A stretch of DNA of 64,000 nucleotides from NCBI GenBank assembly GCA_031772625.1, contig CM062805.1:798067119-798131118 (forward strand), in the 5' to 3' direction. The stretch is from Pinus tabuliformis (lineage: Eukaryota; Streptophyta; Pinopsida; Pinales; Pinaceae). Below the pieces are notes generated by a model. It did not search any database. It was not told the DNA's origin and saw nothing but the letters and a program-made list of their open reading frames with translations. The translations under genes were made by a program, and so were the position numbers. Every line of letters begins with the position of its first letter. Positions within the stretch are counted from its first letter, which is position 1. Positions 54,787 through 64,000 of the stretch are shown here, piece by piece.

Positions 54787-57085
54787 GGTCATCGTGGCTT
54801 AGCCATCGACTTCACCTTACATATCCCCTTCATCATCTGACACTGAAGGGTCATCATAAGGATTCCACCCTGAGATTTCAAAGTCACTTGAAGACCAAGG
54901 TCCTGAACTTGGAATTATCTCAAGTATTCAACCCCTTGCTTCTCGTCCTCCACCTTGAGACTCATCATCTTGGGAACCTGACCTAGAAATTCATGAGAGT
55001 CCGCAAAGGTTTTTATTATTCCCTCTGAAGATGCTTTTTGATCCATTGGTCATATCTCCTCATCGTCCGTATAGCCTGTACGACAATCCTGGTGTGCCTT
55101 TGGAGCTTTCTCCATGATCATCGCAAATTCCCCCTCGCCAACTGTTTCCACCCATGGCATCAGAAGGGGAGTTTACAACCTCCCCTCAAGGTCCTCCTCT
55201 CGAAGTCTCAACCATTCACACTCCTAGTGTTGGTGATGATTTTGAATATAAAATTCCACCTAAAATTTTTCTGTATATGGGAAGTGTACCACCTCCACCA
55301 CCACCTAAAAGAAGTGAACCTTTATTTCCACCTGGTTACACCTATTCGGCTCAATTGTTTTAGGTACTCCAACTGTGTCTTCACATTATCACAATCCTAT
55401 TTGGTCGTCGGGCACCATGCCTACTTCTGGTCTGTTTGTTTCAAGCGTGGCCTCTCAAATTCTTGTACAAACTGTGATTTCTTCAGTTGCTGTACAACTG
55501 AAAGTTACGGTTGGGACAATTAATGTCCTTATAGGTTCCTCAGGTCCTCCATTAAGTGTACAATATGTGCCACCACCTATCCCACCACATGGGGGGCAAC
55601 AACGACCTCCTCCATATGCACCTCTTGTTTCGGGTGGAACTTATGTGAGTGGATCTCAAACTCACGCTATCGAAGTCAGTCAAAATGTTGGTAGTGTACC
55701 TAATCCCAATGGATCATCTATTCCATCTAGATTAGGCAAAATCTTGTATCAACAACCCCTTTTGGCCCAGATATGCTACCAACAACCGTACCCTCTATAT
55801 GGCTCGCAACAGCCTCAAAATCCACCTTTTACTAAACAGGTAGGACCCCAAATACAACCTGGTTCAAATCCCTCATTTGGGACATCTGGTCAATTTAAAA
55901 TTGGAACCTATCAGTACCAACCTGGAACTCAGCGAATTCCACAAGGAGCTTTCCAACAACAACAACTTTATGTACAACAAGGACCTTATGTGAAACAAGC
56001 GCTTTATCAATAACCATTGCAACAACAACGTCAACCCTTGCAGCAATAAAATCAACCTTTGTACCAACAAGGCCAACCCTTACAACAGCAAGGTCAACCC
56101 CTGCAGCAACAGTGTCAGCAATTTTATCACCAGGGTTAACAATTGCAACAACAACCTTATACTCCATACTCTTCACAAGTTGCTTATCCACCTTATGGTT
56201 CTCAACGATGTATGATGGGTCAGTATCAACCTTCACCTTGTCAAAACCCACTTTTGTGGGGGAAAAATCCACATTTGTATGGCTAGAATACCTGTTAGTG
56301 GGGGCATTATCAAGCTCCTTATGGTCAAAATCTGCCACTTTGGGGGTAGAACCCATACTAGCAAGGTTGAAATCCATAAACTGGGCCTTATCAAAGGCCT
56401 CCCATGCCTTTCAATCTGCAATTTTAGCAACGATGGAACTACCAGATGTGTCAAGGCTAAAAAATGGCCCAATACTCCATTTGCCGTATTGGCCTCTAGC
56501 TCCTACTAAGATTCTTGGCGATTGTCCAAAAGTTGAGGGAAAGTCTAGAGAAGACCCTCAGGCCCACGTTACGACTTACCATTTATGGTGTTTATCCAAT
56601 TACTGGGTTGATGATTCCATTTGTCTATGTTTTTTCCAGGGAACCTTGATAGGTGTTGCTGTGAAATGGTACATCGAGTTACCTCGAGGTGCATATCAAG
56701 ACTTAAAATATTTGCCAATGTCCCTCCTTATTCACTTCCAAATACGAGTTCGATATGAAACTGGTACCCATCTTCCCACATCCTTGAAATAGAATACTGC
56801 TACCCACATCTCTGACCATATCCATGAATGGAGACGTCGGTGTCACCTTATCAAGTTCAATGTACTTGATGAGTTGTTAACTTAATGGTTCACCAAATCC
56901 CTCATTAATAAAATTTCCAAGGACATAGCTATGGGTGGTTGTGTGACCGAAGATCAAGCCATTGCTCGTACCTAATATTTAGATTTGGTATATTCCCAAT
57001 CTGGCATGTTATATGATCTCTTGCCTGATGCTCTGAGACCGTCTACGGATCCAGCACCTTCCAAATCTCCGAAGGTACCACCTAT
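54787..57085 (+). pseudogene. G2 gag
   Basis: It is parallel to G1. The frame with ATG at 55154 (MASEGEFTTSPQGPPLEVST) contains VGSVPPPPPPKRSEPLFPPG and shifts near 55370. It continues as SSHYHNPIWSSGTMPTSG to a Q-rich region (QQQLYVQQGPY) that ends in TAA near 56012 and has many TAG/TAA stops at Gln positions beyond. The capsid core follows near 56480-57060: YWPLAPTKILGDCPKVEGK, HLWCLSN, WYIELPRGAY, HIHEWRRRCHL and YLDLVYSQSGMLYD. These match A gag nearly residue by residue in places. It breaks off at 57085 where H is inserted. Confidence 0.72.
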
Positions 57086-58034
57086 TGTTGGGCGCGGGAT
57101 CCCCCAAGGCAAGTTTTGGGGCTTAAAGCCTAGATTTTGACCAAACCTGATGTAAAGACTCTGTGTTTTGTGGGAGCAGGGCATGATATTTTAAATGAGT
57201 CATAGGGTTGTTCGCCCTCATTTTTGTAATGTAATGTCGGCTTGAGAGTTCTACCCATGGTCCACGGACCATGGAATTGTATAAATAGAGCGAGGCTCTA
57301 AATTGTAAAGAAGAGAATAAATGAATAGAATGAAGATGAAGAACTGAGTCTTAGTTGAAGTGTAGAGTTGAGTCTTTGGGTCGTAGAGTAGGAGAAGGCT
57401 CTACAGCTGAGTGCACAGAGGCCTAGTAGTCCGTAGCTAAGTGTGCGGACCTTTGCAGCTGCGTGCGGAGGGTGAGTTGAGTCTGTAACCAATTGGAGAA
57501 GTAATAAAGAAGAAGTTTCATATCATTTCTGTGTATCTTTTTCCTATTTGATATATTGAATGCGTTAGGTATAAATTGCATCTCCACTATTGATATGCTG
57601 CGCGAACTCATATGATTGTGTTAACTAAGAGAATATAAGATAAAGTATCTGTTTATGCGAAGTTAACTAAAAATTGTAAGAACATAAGTAAGATCCGCAG
57701 TGTAGCTTGGGGAATTAGCATAGAATGCTACCTCAGCAGCATGAAAGAACCTCAACCCCTGGTTAGGGCTGCGCGAAGGTGATTGTAACAGATCACGAAG
57801 GTCTCACAAGTCAGGACAATGTGCGAAGTGACCTACGCGAAGCTATTCACAGTTGGACTAAATCAACCCCTCAGACATCTCAAGGGTGAAGAAACTTGGT
57901 TCCAGCGTCCCCCCATACTGCTTCAGGTGAGACCTCAGTCCATGCTCTGCGTGCCATTGCCGAAAGGGCCAGTAGTACATGGATTTGTTTGGCTAATTAA
58001 CTCCGAACCTGGGTCAGGCCCCCTCAAGCCAACA
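57086..58034 (+). repeat. H 5' LTR
   Basis: 949 bp from TGTTGGGCGCGGG to AAGCCAACA. Likely TATA element TATAAATAGAGC at 57281-57292. The first part reappears at 63807-64000, where a short stretch around the TATA position is missing. Confidence 0.82.
57281..57292 (+). promoter_or_regulatory. Candidate TATA box of H LTR
   Basis: TATAAATAGAGC is a near-consensus plant TATA sequence about 195 bases into the LTR. In the right LTR copy the text jumps from TTTTTGTAAT to AGAGCGAGG, so the box is deleted there. Confidence 0.6.
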
Positions 58035-58036
58035 AA

Positions 58037-58054
58037 TGGTTCCGTTGCCGGGAC
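58037..58054 (+). other. H primer-binding site
   Basis: TGGTTCCGTTGCCGGGAC, two bases after the LTR, resembles the tRNA-Asp-type site TGGCGCCGTTGCCGGGGA. Confidence 0.65.
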
Positions 58055-58556
58055 TGGAATTTGCATAGAGATGTCTGATGTCGTATAATTAGAATCCAAC
58101 AAAGAAGGAAATTGAAGGTTGGTTGGACAGGAGAATTCACGAGTTCGTGGCATAGGAGAACAGGAATCTGCGACTGATAAAAGAAGAGTGGTTAGACTGC
58201 TACCTGTACACAGAGATCCAAGGAATATTCTTCGCATCTTTCCCTACTGAGCTATATGAGTGGATCACGAGGCTAGCAGATAACCAAGGAAGGTGGAAGC
58301 TTGACGGTCCTATTGTGTGGACCCCAGAGTTGGTGCACAGATTTGAAGCATCAGAGGATAAGATCGCGTGCACTTTTGATCACTCGCTCGATTGGATTAT
58401 AGGGGGATTCATCACTGAATTCATGGTAGACACTTCAGTAAGCTATAATGAGGTGGAGCGATGCTTCCTCAAAGGGCTGCAGGGTAAGTATGTAAAGTCT
58501 CTGAATATTTGGATTAAAATGTTATTGTGTGAAAAGAGGATTATGCAGTTACATTG
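58055..58556 (+). other. H leader with open frame and splice-donor-like site
   Basis: An open frame at 58315-58557 (WTPELVHRFEASEDKI) is of unknown nature. At about 58482 CTGCAGGGTAAGTATG is a near-ideal 5' splice site. Gag ATG follows at 58557. Confidence 0.4.
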
Positions 58557-59470
58557 ATGTTCGAGGCTACACGAAGTGGAAAAACCTACAGGAATGAAGG
58601 AAGTAAGGGACTAGAGAATAGCCCTTTGATCTCACCTCCACGAGCAGACAAGGAAGAGCTTGTGAAGGTATCTCCGCGAAGTGCGATCCATTTGATAAGG
58701 CAGAGAATTCCGTGCATACCACCCCCACCCACACCGCCACCAGCTTCACCACCATCACCTCCATCTTTGCCTGTACCACCTCCACCACCACCACGAGGTA
58801 ATATGGCAAGCACAATAAACAGATTGGGAAATGAAGATCCAGACCAATTTTGGTTCGTGGTAAAATATGTATGGGAAGCACAGGGAGTTACGGATGACAA
58901 CATAAAGAAAGCAACACTGGTTAGTGCCCTATATGATCGTGCTTTACAAAGTCAGTGCGCAACTATGAAAGTGACGATGATTTGGACTATATCTACAAGT
59001 TAACCGCACGAGAACAAGATTGGGTAAATCCCACCGTGGATGGACGAATTTCATGGGAGCGCGAAAGCTCCTGTACTTTAGATTCATACGAGGAGATAGA
59101 ACTATGGCAGAATCAGTTGCACGAGGTAACCACGCTTAATTTTAATATGATGACAAGGTCACTGCACTGTGTATTGACAAAAGTGAGAGATCTCGCTACT
59201 TATGATGGATTAGGTGAGGTAGATGCTTTCTTGGACAGATTTGAAAGGGAGGTGCCAGAGAAGTAATGTTTCCAAGCCTTGAACTGGTTACTGCGCGTTA
59301 TGCCCGCAAAGTGGTGGGGTACGCACAAAGGAAGCTTTGAAGGCTGGCGTGCATGTAGAAAAATGTTGCACTCACTATTTGAGAAACATATAGTGCGAAT
59401 GGCAGATAAATACAATGGACGGGATGGTCCGTGCGCACATCTGTCTAGATGGGTACAGGCATATGGTAAA
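58557..59470 (+). pseudogene. H gag
   Basis: The ATG at 58557 (MFEATRSGKTYRNEG) leads into a proline run (CIPPPPTPPPASPPSPPSLP, about 58715) and MASTINRLGNEDPDQFWFVV. A small indel near 58950 moves to the frame of 58955-59266 (TTLNFNMMTRSL, ATYDGLGEVDAFLDRFEREV). TAA at 59264-59266 replaces a likely CAA. The same phase then gives CFQALNWLLRVMPAKWWGTH and MADKYNGRDGPCAHLSRWVQ, the capsid signature of this gag family. The reading ends at TAA near 59471. Confidence 0.72.
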
Positions 59471-59600
59471 TAACCTGCGTGAATGCACACGAACTTCGCG
59501 TTGGGAAATATGGTCAATAAGCATGTGTTGGGGGGGGGGAGAATGCGTGAATGGTCCTTCAAGTTCGAACAACAGAGTGTGGAGAGAATGAGCACGTAGA
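59471..59600 (+). other. H deletion joint region
   Basis: Gag sequence fades and integrase begins near 59612. A purine run TTGGGGGGGGGAGAA lies at 59529-59540 and resembles the element's own polypurine tract. Protease, RT, RNase H and most of integrase are missing. Confidence 0.45.
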
Positions 59601-60172
59601 AGGTTATTCATGCAGAAGCATTTAACGAAGTGTGCAGAGCGCTGAATAAGGTATATAATGCACAACGAAGTGATTGGGACCTGCGCGTACCAGCAGTCTT
59701 ATGGGCTTATAGGGTGATGTGCAAGAAACTAAAGGAATAGACGCCTTCTTGGTTGGCCTATGGAGCGAACGCTGTAATGCCGATGGAGTATATCATGCCT
59801 AGTTTGCGCATAGCAGTGCCCACGGATATGACGGATCACAGAGCCTTGGAAGAAGGGATTGTGCAGTTGGACGAAGAAGAATGTTTGGGACCTGATGAAG
59901 AAATCCAACCAGGTAATATTATGCTCCAATAAATCATGAAGGAAATAGTCCGGCTAAGGGAGAAAAGCGCCATGGCAGAAGAAGAAGTCAAGAAGCTTGA
60001 GGAAGGAATACATAAGGACTTTCTTGATAAAAAAACCGTGGTGATAAAACAAGATGCTCATGATTACGTTGATGAATTTGAGGACTGCCACCAAAAGTTG
60101 ATCAGTTTGATGCCTTGGATTGACTCTATGTTACTAAAGGGATCACCGATGGTGGTGCGATGTAGATGGTAA
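59601..60172 (+). pseudogene. H integrase C-terminal remnant and tail
   Basis: The reading AFNEVCRALNKVYNAQRSDW, VPAVLWAYRVMCKKL, then TAG, then YGANAVMPMEYIMPSLRI is the last part of a Ty3 integrase core (usual form LWAYRTTCKKLTGQTPF.. YG.EAVMPMEY). The next frame 59936-60172 (EIVRLREKSAMAEEEVKKLE) is charged and may be the tail. No zinc part or first catalytic positions remain. Confidence 0.7.
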
Positions 60173-60740
60173 AGTGCACGATGCAGATAGTAAAGTTAAA
60201 AGGCAGACTTTTCCCAGGAAAAGTGATTGATGATCGGTTGAAGCCATATACAGGTGGCCCGACCACCTGACTAGCCGTAGGAAGCATAATATTAGCGCTC
60301 CAGGCCATTGAAAGGAGGCACGAGACTATAAAATACTCTTTCCGAGTGCTGCGCGATGACAAGACTGCACGCATGAGCGAAGTGTCACAAGGTCCGCTGG
60401 TTGGAAAGTGACCATTATAGTCACTATTCATGATGTGATGCTTGGTTTGAGACCAAATGGAGAGGGTGACAGGCATTTAAGGCAGGATTTATGGGCTAGA
60501 TTTGGGAAAATATGCCACCAAGGGAGCATTAATGGACCGGATTTGGGGGGAATGATCGAATTCAAATTCAAAAGGCGCTATAAATTGCAAAGGGTTTCCC
60601 AACAAACAACACTTGGCCATTTTAGAGTTGAGCTGTCATGTGTCCAGAGCTTTTTGAACCTAGACCTGTTTGATCTCTTGGACTTAAAGACATTTTTTGA
60701 GCACCTAGCTAAGCAGTTGAGAGATTTCTGGAAAAGCAAG
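60173..60740 (+). other. H spacer before third ORF
   Basis: The open frame starting at 60408 has no recognised domain before 60741 and seems to be the unstructured lead-in of the third ORF. Nothing else seen. Confidence 0.4.
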
Positions 60741-63700
60741 ATGGCAACATCTAAAAAAGCCAGGGATATCGGGGAAATGACTGCTGAAGAGGCCATGCAA
60801 GCCATGACAATAGGAGATGCCCTTGAGAGAATTGGGATAGTTGTGGAAATCCATAAATCACAGTGCACACCGAGACCCAAGAAAGATAAACTAACCATGG
60901 TTTCGGTGCGCGTGTCCCCTTGAAACCCACTACGAACTAAAATGACCATGGAAGAAAATGGGGAAGCAGTTAATCTAGAAACTAATGAGGAGGAGGAAGA
61001 CCTTGAGGAAATCCTTGTCGAAGAGGAGGAGGATGAAGAAATGAAGGTGGAAATTGAGGGCGCGGACCCTCTAACCATGCTACCTGCGTATGTTCCTCCG
61101 TGGAAGGGAAAGGAAAAGGTGCCCAAGGACCTAGATGAGAGCAAGAGCTCTCTGCAGACTCCGCTGCTACCCGACGATATCATTTTTGAAGGAGCGCACT
61201 TGGGACAGGTGCCGAGTCTAAAGTTTGAAGACTAGGATCTCACGGACCACGAGAAGCTCCCACACTTGGCAACTGAGTAGCTCATGAAGCCAAAGAAAAA
61301 CACTGCGGAGGGAGTCATAGAGTTGGAGCCGTACAAGTGGTTGTGTGGAGTAGAGAAAGTAGGGTTGTTGAACTTGATCTAGGTACCGCATTACCATCGT
61401 GCCCCAGTAACTATCTTTGTCATCGGGCAACTACTCTACCTAGTGCATGATGGGTTTGTGGCTGGAGGAGCCCATCCTCATCATAGACCACCTGATTCAT
61501 AGAATTACCTGACTTCCTTGCAAAGGGGAGGACCCAACGGATATTTCGGAGGGTAAGAGCAACGACTTGGCCATCGCAGAGGCCATGAAGGAAAAATTCA
61601 AGCTAGAGAAGAAGAAGAGAGGGTACGCGATCTCTAGTATCAACAATAAGGTAGTCAAAGTTGCGACCCAGATATTGGCTGGCAAGGTTATGCGAAAGTG
61701 CTGCGCGGATGAGGTGCCCGCGCCAGTGGTAGCACTTGCCGTGTAGTGTGCAGAGGGTGTCCAATTTAACTGGTCGTAGTACCTGTGAAAGGAGTTCCTG
61801 GAGGATTTCCATGAAGCATAGGAACCGGGGAAGACCTTCCACTATGCATGGCTTCTGCTGTCCATAGTGTTGGTGGCTTGGGAGTTTCCTGAGGATATCC
61901 AGTTCCCCACAACTGCGAGGGATATTCTAGAGGCAATGAAGTACACTTCACTGTGGGCCACTAAAGATGCGCAAAGGATCTGAGACAGTAATATATTCTG
62001 GGTGTTCATGGAGATGAACATCAGAATGGGGATTAACCGTAAGCCGCAGTTATTGCCCACTGTCTATAATAGTCTACAAAGCTTTGCGGAGTTCAAGGCG
62101 GACTTCCATCACGTGTACATTAGGGCACACAAGGACCTCGTGAAGAAGTGGAATGAACTGCCATACATGGCCACAGACGATGTTATATTCACCATGCTTG
62201 AGTGATGGCTGCCTGAGTGGTTCACTCCAGCCATCTATGTGATGGAAACAGAAGGGTCTGATGCACAACAGAAGAAGGAGGAGGAAAAACTACGGATGGA
62301 ACAGTTGGCAGAGAAGAGAAGAAAAGAGGCAGCAGCAGCAAAGGCACAGGAGGCACGGGACGCCGCGAAGGCAACAACAGAACAACAGAAAGTAGAAGTT
62401 GAGCAACAACAGACAATAGAGAAGGAGCATGAGGGCCATAAGTCACCCTCGAATGAGGAAGAGCCCAAGACAAAGGAAGGTGGCGCAGACGAAGAAACAA
62501 CATCTACACAATTGAAGCGCCAATGCTCGAGAGAGCAGGTGGGGCCGCGAAAGAAGTTGAAAGCTTCGAAGACTTCTTTCAACATGATCACCTCCACCAA
62601 AGGAGATCTCCATGATATAGGGGAGATGCTGCGCGACGTCACCGCGGAGGCCCTCTAGCAGCGCGTGGAGGAGAATCAGATTGTGTTGGGGGCCCTCCGG
62701 GCAGAGATATAGGAGTTGCAGGTGCGCACTCCTCAGGCTAGTACTCTCTCGATCAGCCTTGCAGTAAGAACCGTCGCGATTGAGGAAATGCTGTGTGCCC
62801 ACATGACCAACATCATAGTGCTACTAGAGGGGGCACTGGTTACAGAGAATGAGGATGACAGGCCTATGGTTAGTGCGTTGAAGGGAGTAGGGATCAACAT
62901 GGTTGCACTCCCTCGGGAGACACTCTATGTCCTGCAGGACGAAGTGACTACAGAATTGCGGGCTAGGGAGGGCCGCACAGTACAAGTGTTGAGCGAAAAA
63001 AAATTAATATGGAACAACTGAGCCTACAATGCGACAAGGTAGTGGTGGAGAATTGATAGATTGTGCAGGTGGTTGAGGAGGCCTGCCAGATGGTCCCTGA
63101 GTTGGCCATCCCAGAAGAGGCACCAACAGAGGCGCGCATCCAGAGGTTAGCAACAGGGGTGCGCGAGGCATGAGAAGAGATGGCTAAGGTTCAGCTGGAG
63201 CTAAACCTTCAAATAGCAGAGCTACGGTTGAAGGCGCAACCTTCAGCTCCTCCATAGGTGAGGGAACAGAGTTCCAGCGCCATTACATTGGGGATGGAGG
63301 AGATCAACAATGCAGTGAAGGACTACGCCAAAATGTTGGAAGAGTCGTTCAAGGTCCTCACCACTCTATAGGAGGACCCAAACATACAAGGATTATAATC
63401 AGATGCACGTGAGCTGCAACAACAATATGATGATATAAAAGGGACAACACAGACGGTGGCCCTTACACAGAGGCTCACACAGATGTAACAGGCAAAAGCG
63501 CTTAAGGAGCAAGTAGATGTGGCATGACACAAAGAAGCGGTTTTGAAGGCATGTGTCCAACCTTGAATCGATGGGGCATTCGTCATTACAACCTCGATCG
63601 AAGCCAAGCTCGTGCAGATACAAGGAATGCAGGAGCAGATGCAAGGAAGCAGTCTCTAAACAACGTGTCTAGGAGATACAACAGGAATCCGCTCAGTGCG

Positions 63701-63790
63701 TCGCCGACCTTACAGTAGTCCAAGCAGAGTTGGGAGGTCTCCATGCGAAGATCTCTGCACTGAAAAAGTGACTCGAGGGCGAGTTATGAT
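60741..63790 (+). pseudogene. H third ORF (after integrase)
   Basis: The ATG at 60741 (MATSKKARDIGEMTAEEAMQ) starts a frame of about 1000 codons with many TAG/TGA stops and a few shifts. Parts in order: acidic stretch NEEEEDLEEILVEEEEDEE (about 60970-61040); a helical domain with ITxLPCKGEDPTDISEGK (about 61500), GYAISSINNKVVKVATQILA, FHYAWLLLSIVLVAWEFPED and FWVFMEMNIRMGINRKPQLL (to about 62060); a K/E/A-rich segment (KRRKEAAAAKAQEARDAAK, about 62315); then coiled-coil-like segments to 63790. The GLP-type turn before the helical domain recalls the B third ORF. Function unknown; no transmembrane segment seen. Confidence 0.6.
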
Positions 63791-63796
63791 GCTTGT

Positions 63797-63806
63797 GTTG
63801 GGGGCC
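63797..63806 (+). other. H polypurine tract
   Basis: GTTGGGGGCC directly precedes the 3' LTR start TGTTGGGCGCG. Confidence 0.75.
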
Positions 63807-64000
63807 TGTTGGGCGCGTGATCCCCCAAGGCAAGTTTTGGGGCTTAAAGCCCAGATTTTGACCAAATATAATGTAAAGACTCCACATTTTGTGGGCATGG
63901 AGCACGAGATTGTAAATGAGTCATAGGGTTGTCTGCCCTCATTTTTGTAATAGAGCGAGGCTCTAAGTTGTAAAGAAGAGAATAAATGAACAGAATGAAG
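63807..64000 (+). repeat. H 3' LTR, first 194 bp (cut by window edge)
   Basis: It matches 57086 onward, with a deletion of about 50 bp that removes the TATA region. Confidence 0.85.

Larger units (their letters stand above)
53354..57085 (+). mobile_element. G2: second copy of tandem Ogre/Tat-like segment
   Basis: It repeats G1 from AGAGAACATCATTTAG and then goes on past the G1 end into the gag capsid core. It is interrupted by a 501-bp solo LTR (53974-54474) and, at 57086, by element H. The rest presumably lies beyond the right edge. Confidence 0.65.
57086..64000 (+). mobile_element. Element H: Ty3/gypsy retrotransposon with third ORF (right end outside window)
   Basis: 5' LTR 57086-58034, tRNA-Asp-like primer site at 58037, gag, an internal deletion removing protease, RT and most of integrase, an integrase tail, a long third ORF, a purine tract at 63797-63806 and the first 194 bp of the 3' LTR. 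The LTR ends TGTTGG and CCAACA are inverted repeats. The bases before it are CCTAT, the expected target duplication. The gene types fit a Tat-related Ty3 element; all frames are decayed. Confidence 0.8.

Noticed and set aside
1-64000. Host genes, tRNA or rRNA genes
   Set aside because: None seen; all long frames are retroelement-related. The tRNA-like words found are primer-binding sites next to LTRs.

Overview
This window is a block of plant repetitive DNA with no host gene that I can recognise. Every long reading frame belongs to an LTR retrotransposon, mostly Ty3/gypsy: chromovirus-like, Athila-like and Tat/Ogre-like lineages. Two foldback DNA elements and two solo LTRs are also present. 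The mix of lineages, the depth of nesting and the lack of genes fit a large-genome seed plant. A gymnosperm is possible, but the sequence does not prove it.

The left three quarters form a nest that I could resolve from LTR ends (TG..CA), 5-bp target-site duplications (TSDs) and reading frames that resume across insertions. A chromovirus-like element on the minus strand (D1: 1-983 and 42922-46278) has its reverse transcriptase split by element E (984-42916, TSD CATCG). E is split by the Athila-like element B (3297-39741, minus strand, TSD ACTAG). One LTR of B holds the Ogre/Tat-like element A (4170-13584, plus strand, TSD CTAAT). The third ORF of B is split by the Athila-like element C (17368-29705, plus strand, TSD ACTGT). 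The integrase of C is split by a solo LTR, F (24803-26613, TSD CAGCT).

To the right, D1 shares one LTR (45687-46278) with a second, internally deleted copy D2 (46279-50057). D1 and D2 carry the same roughly 0.6-kb foldback element at the same gag site. From about 50.75 kb there is an Ogre/Tat-like gag region present as a tandem duplication (G1, G2). G2 contains a 501-bp solo LTR. Its gag is interrupted at 57086 by element H, which runs off the right edge; H keeps gag, an integrase tail and a long third ORF.

None of the elements has an intact set of genes. Frames are broken by stops (very often TAG or TGA where CAG or CGA is expected), small indels and insertions. E is unusual: it has no pol and encodes a G-patch motif plus CCHC zinc knuckles. 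A carries only gag and protease, plus a family of stem-loops with a constant loop sequence. B carries a palindromic 13-codon tandem array. B and H each have a long extra ORF after integrase with similar architecture. Lineage names rest on motifs and primer-binding sites read by eye; no search or alignment was run.
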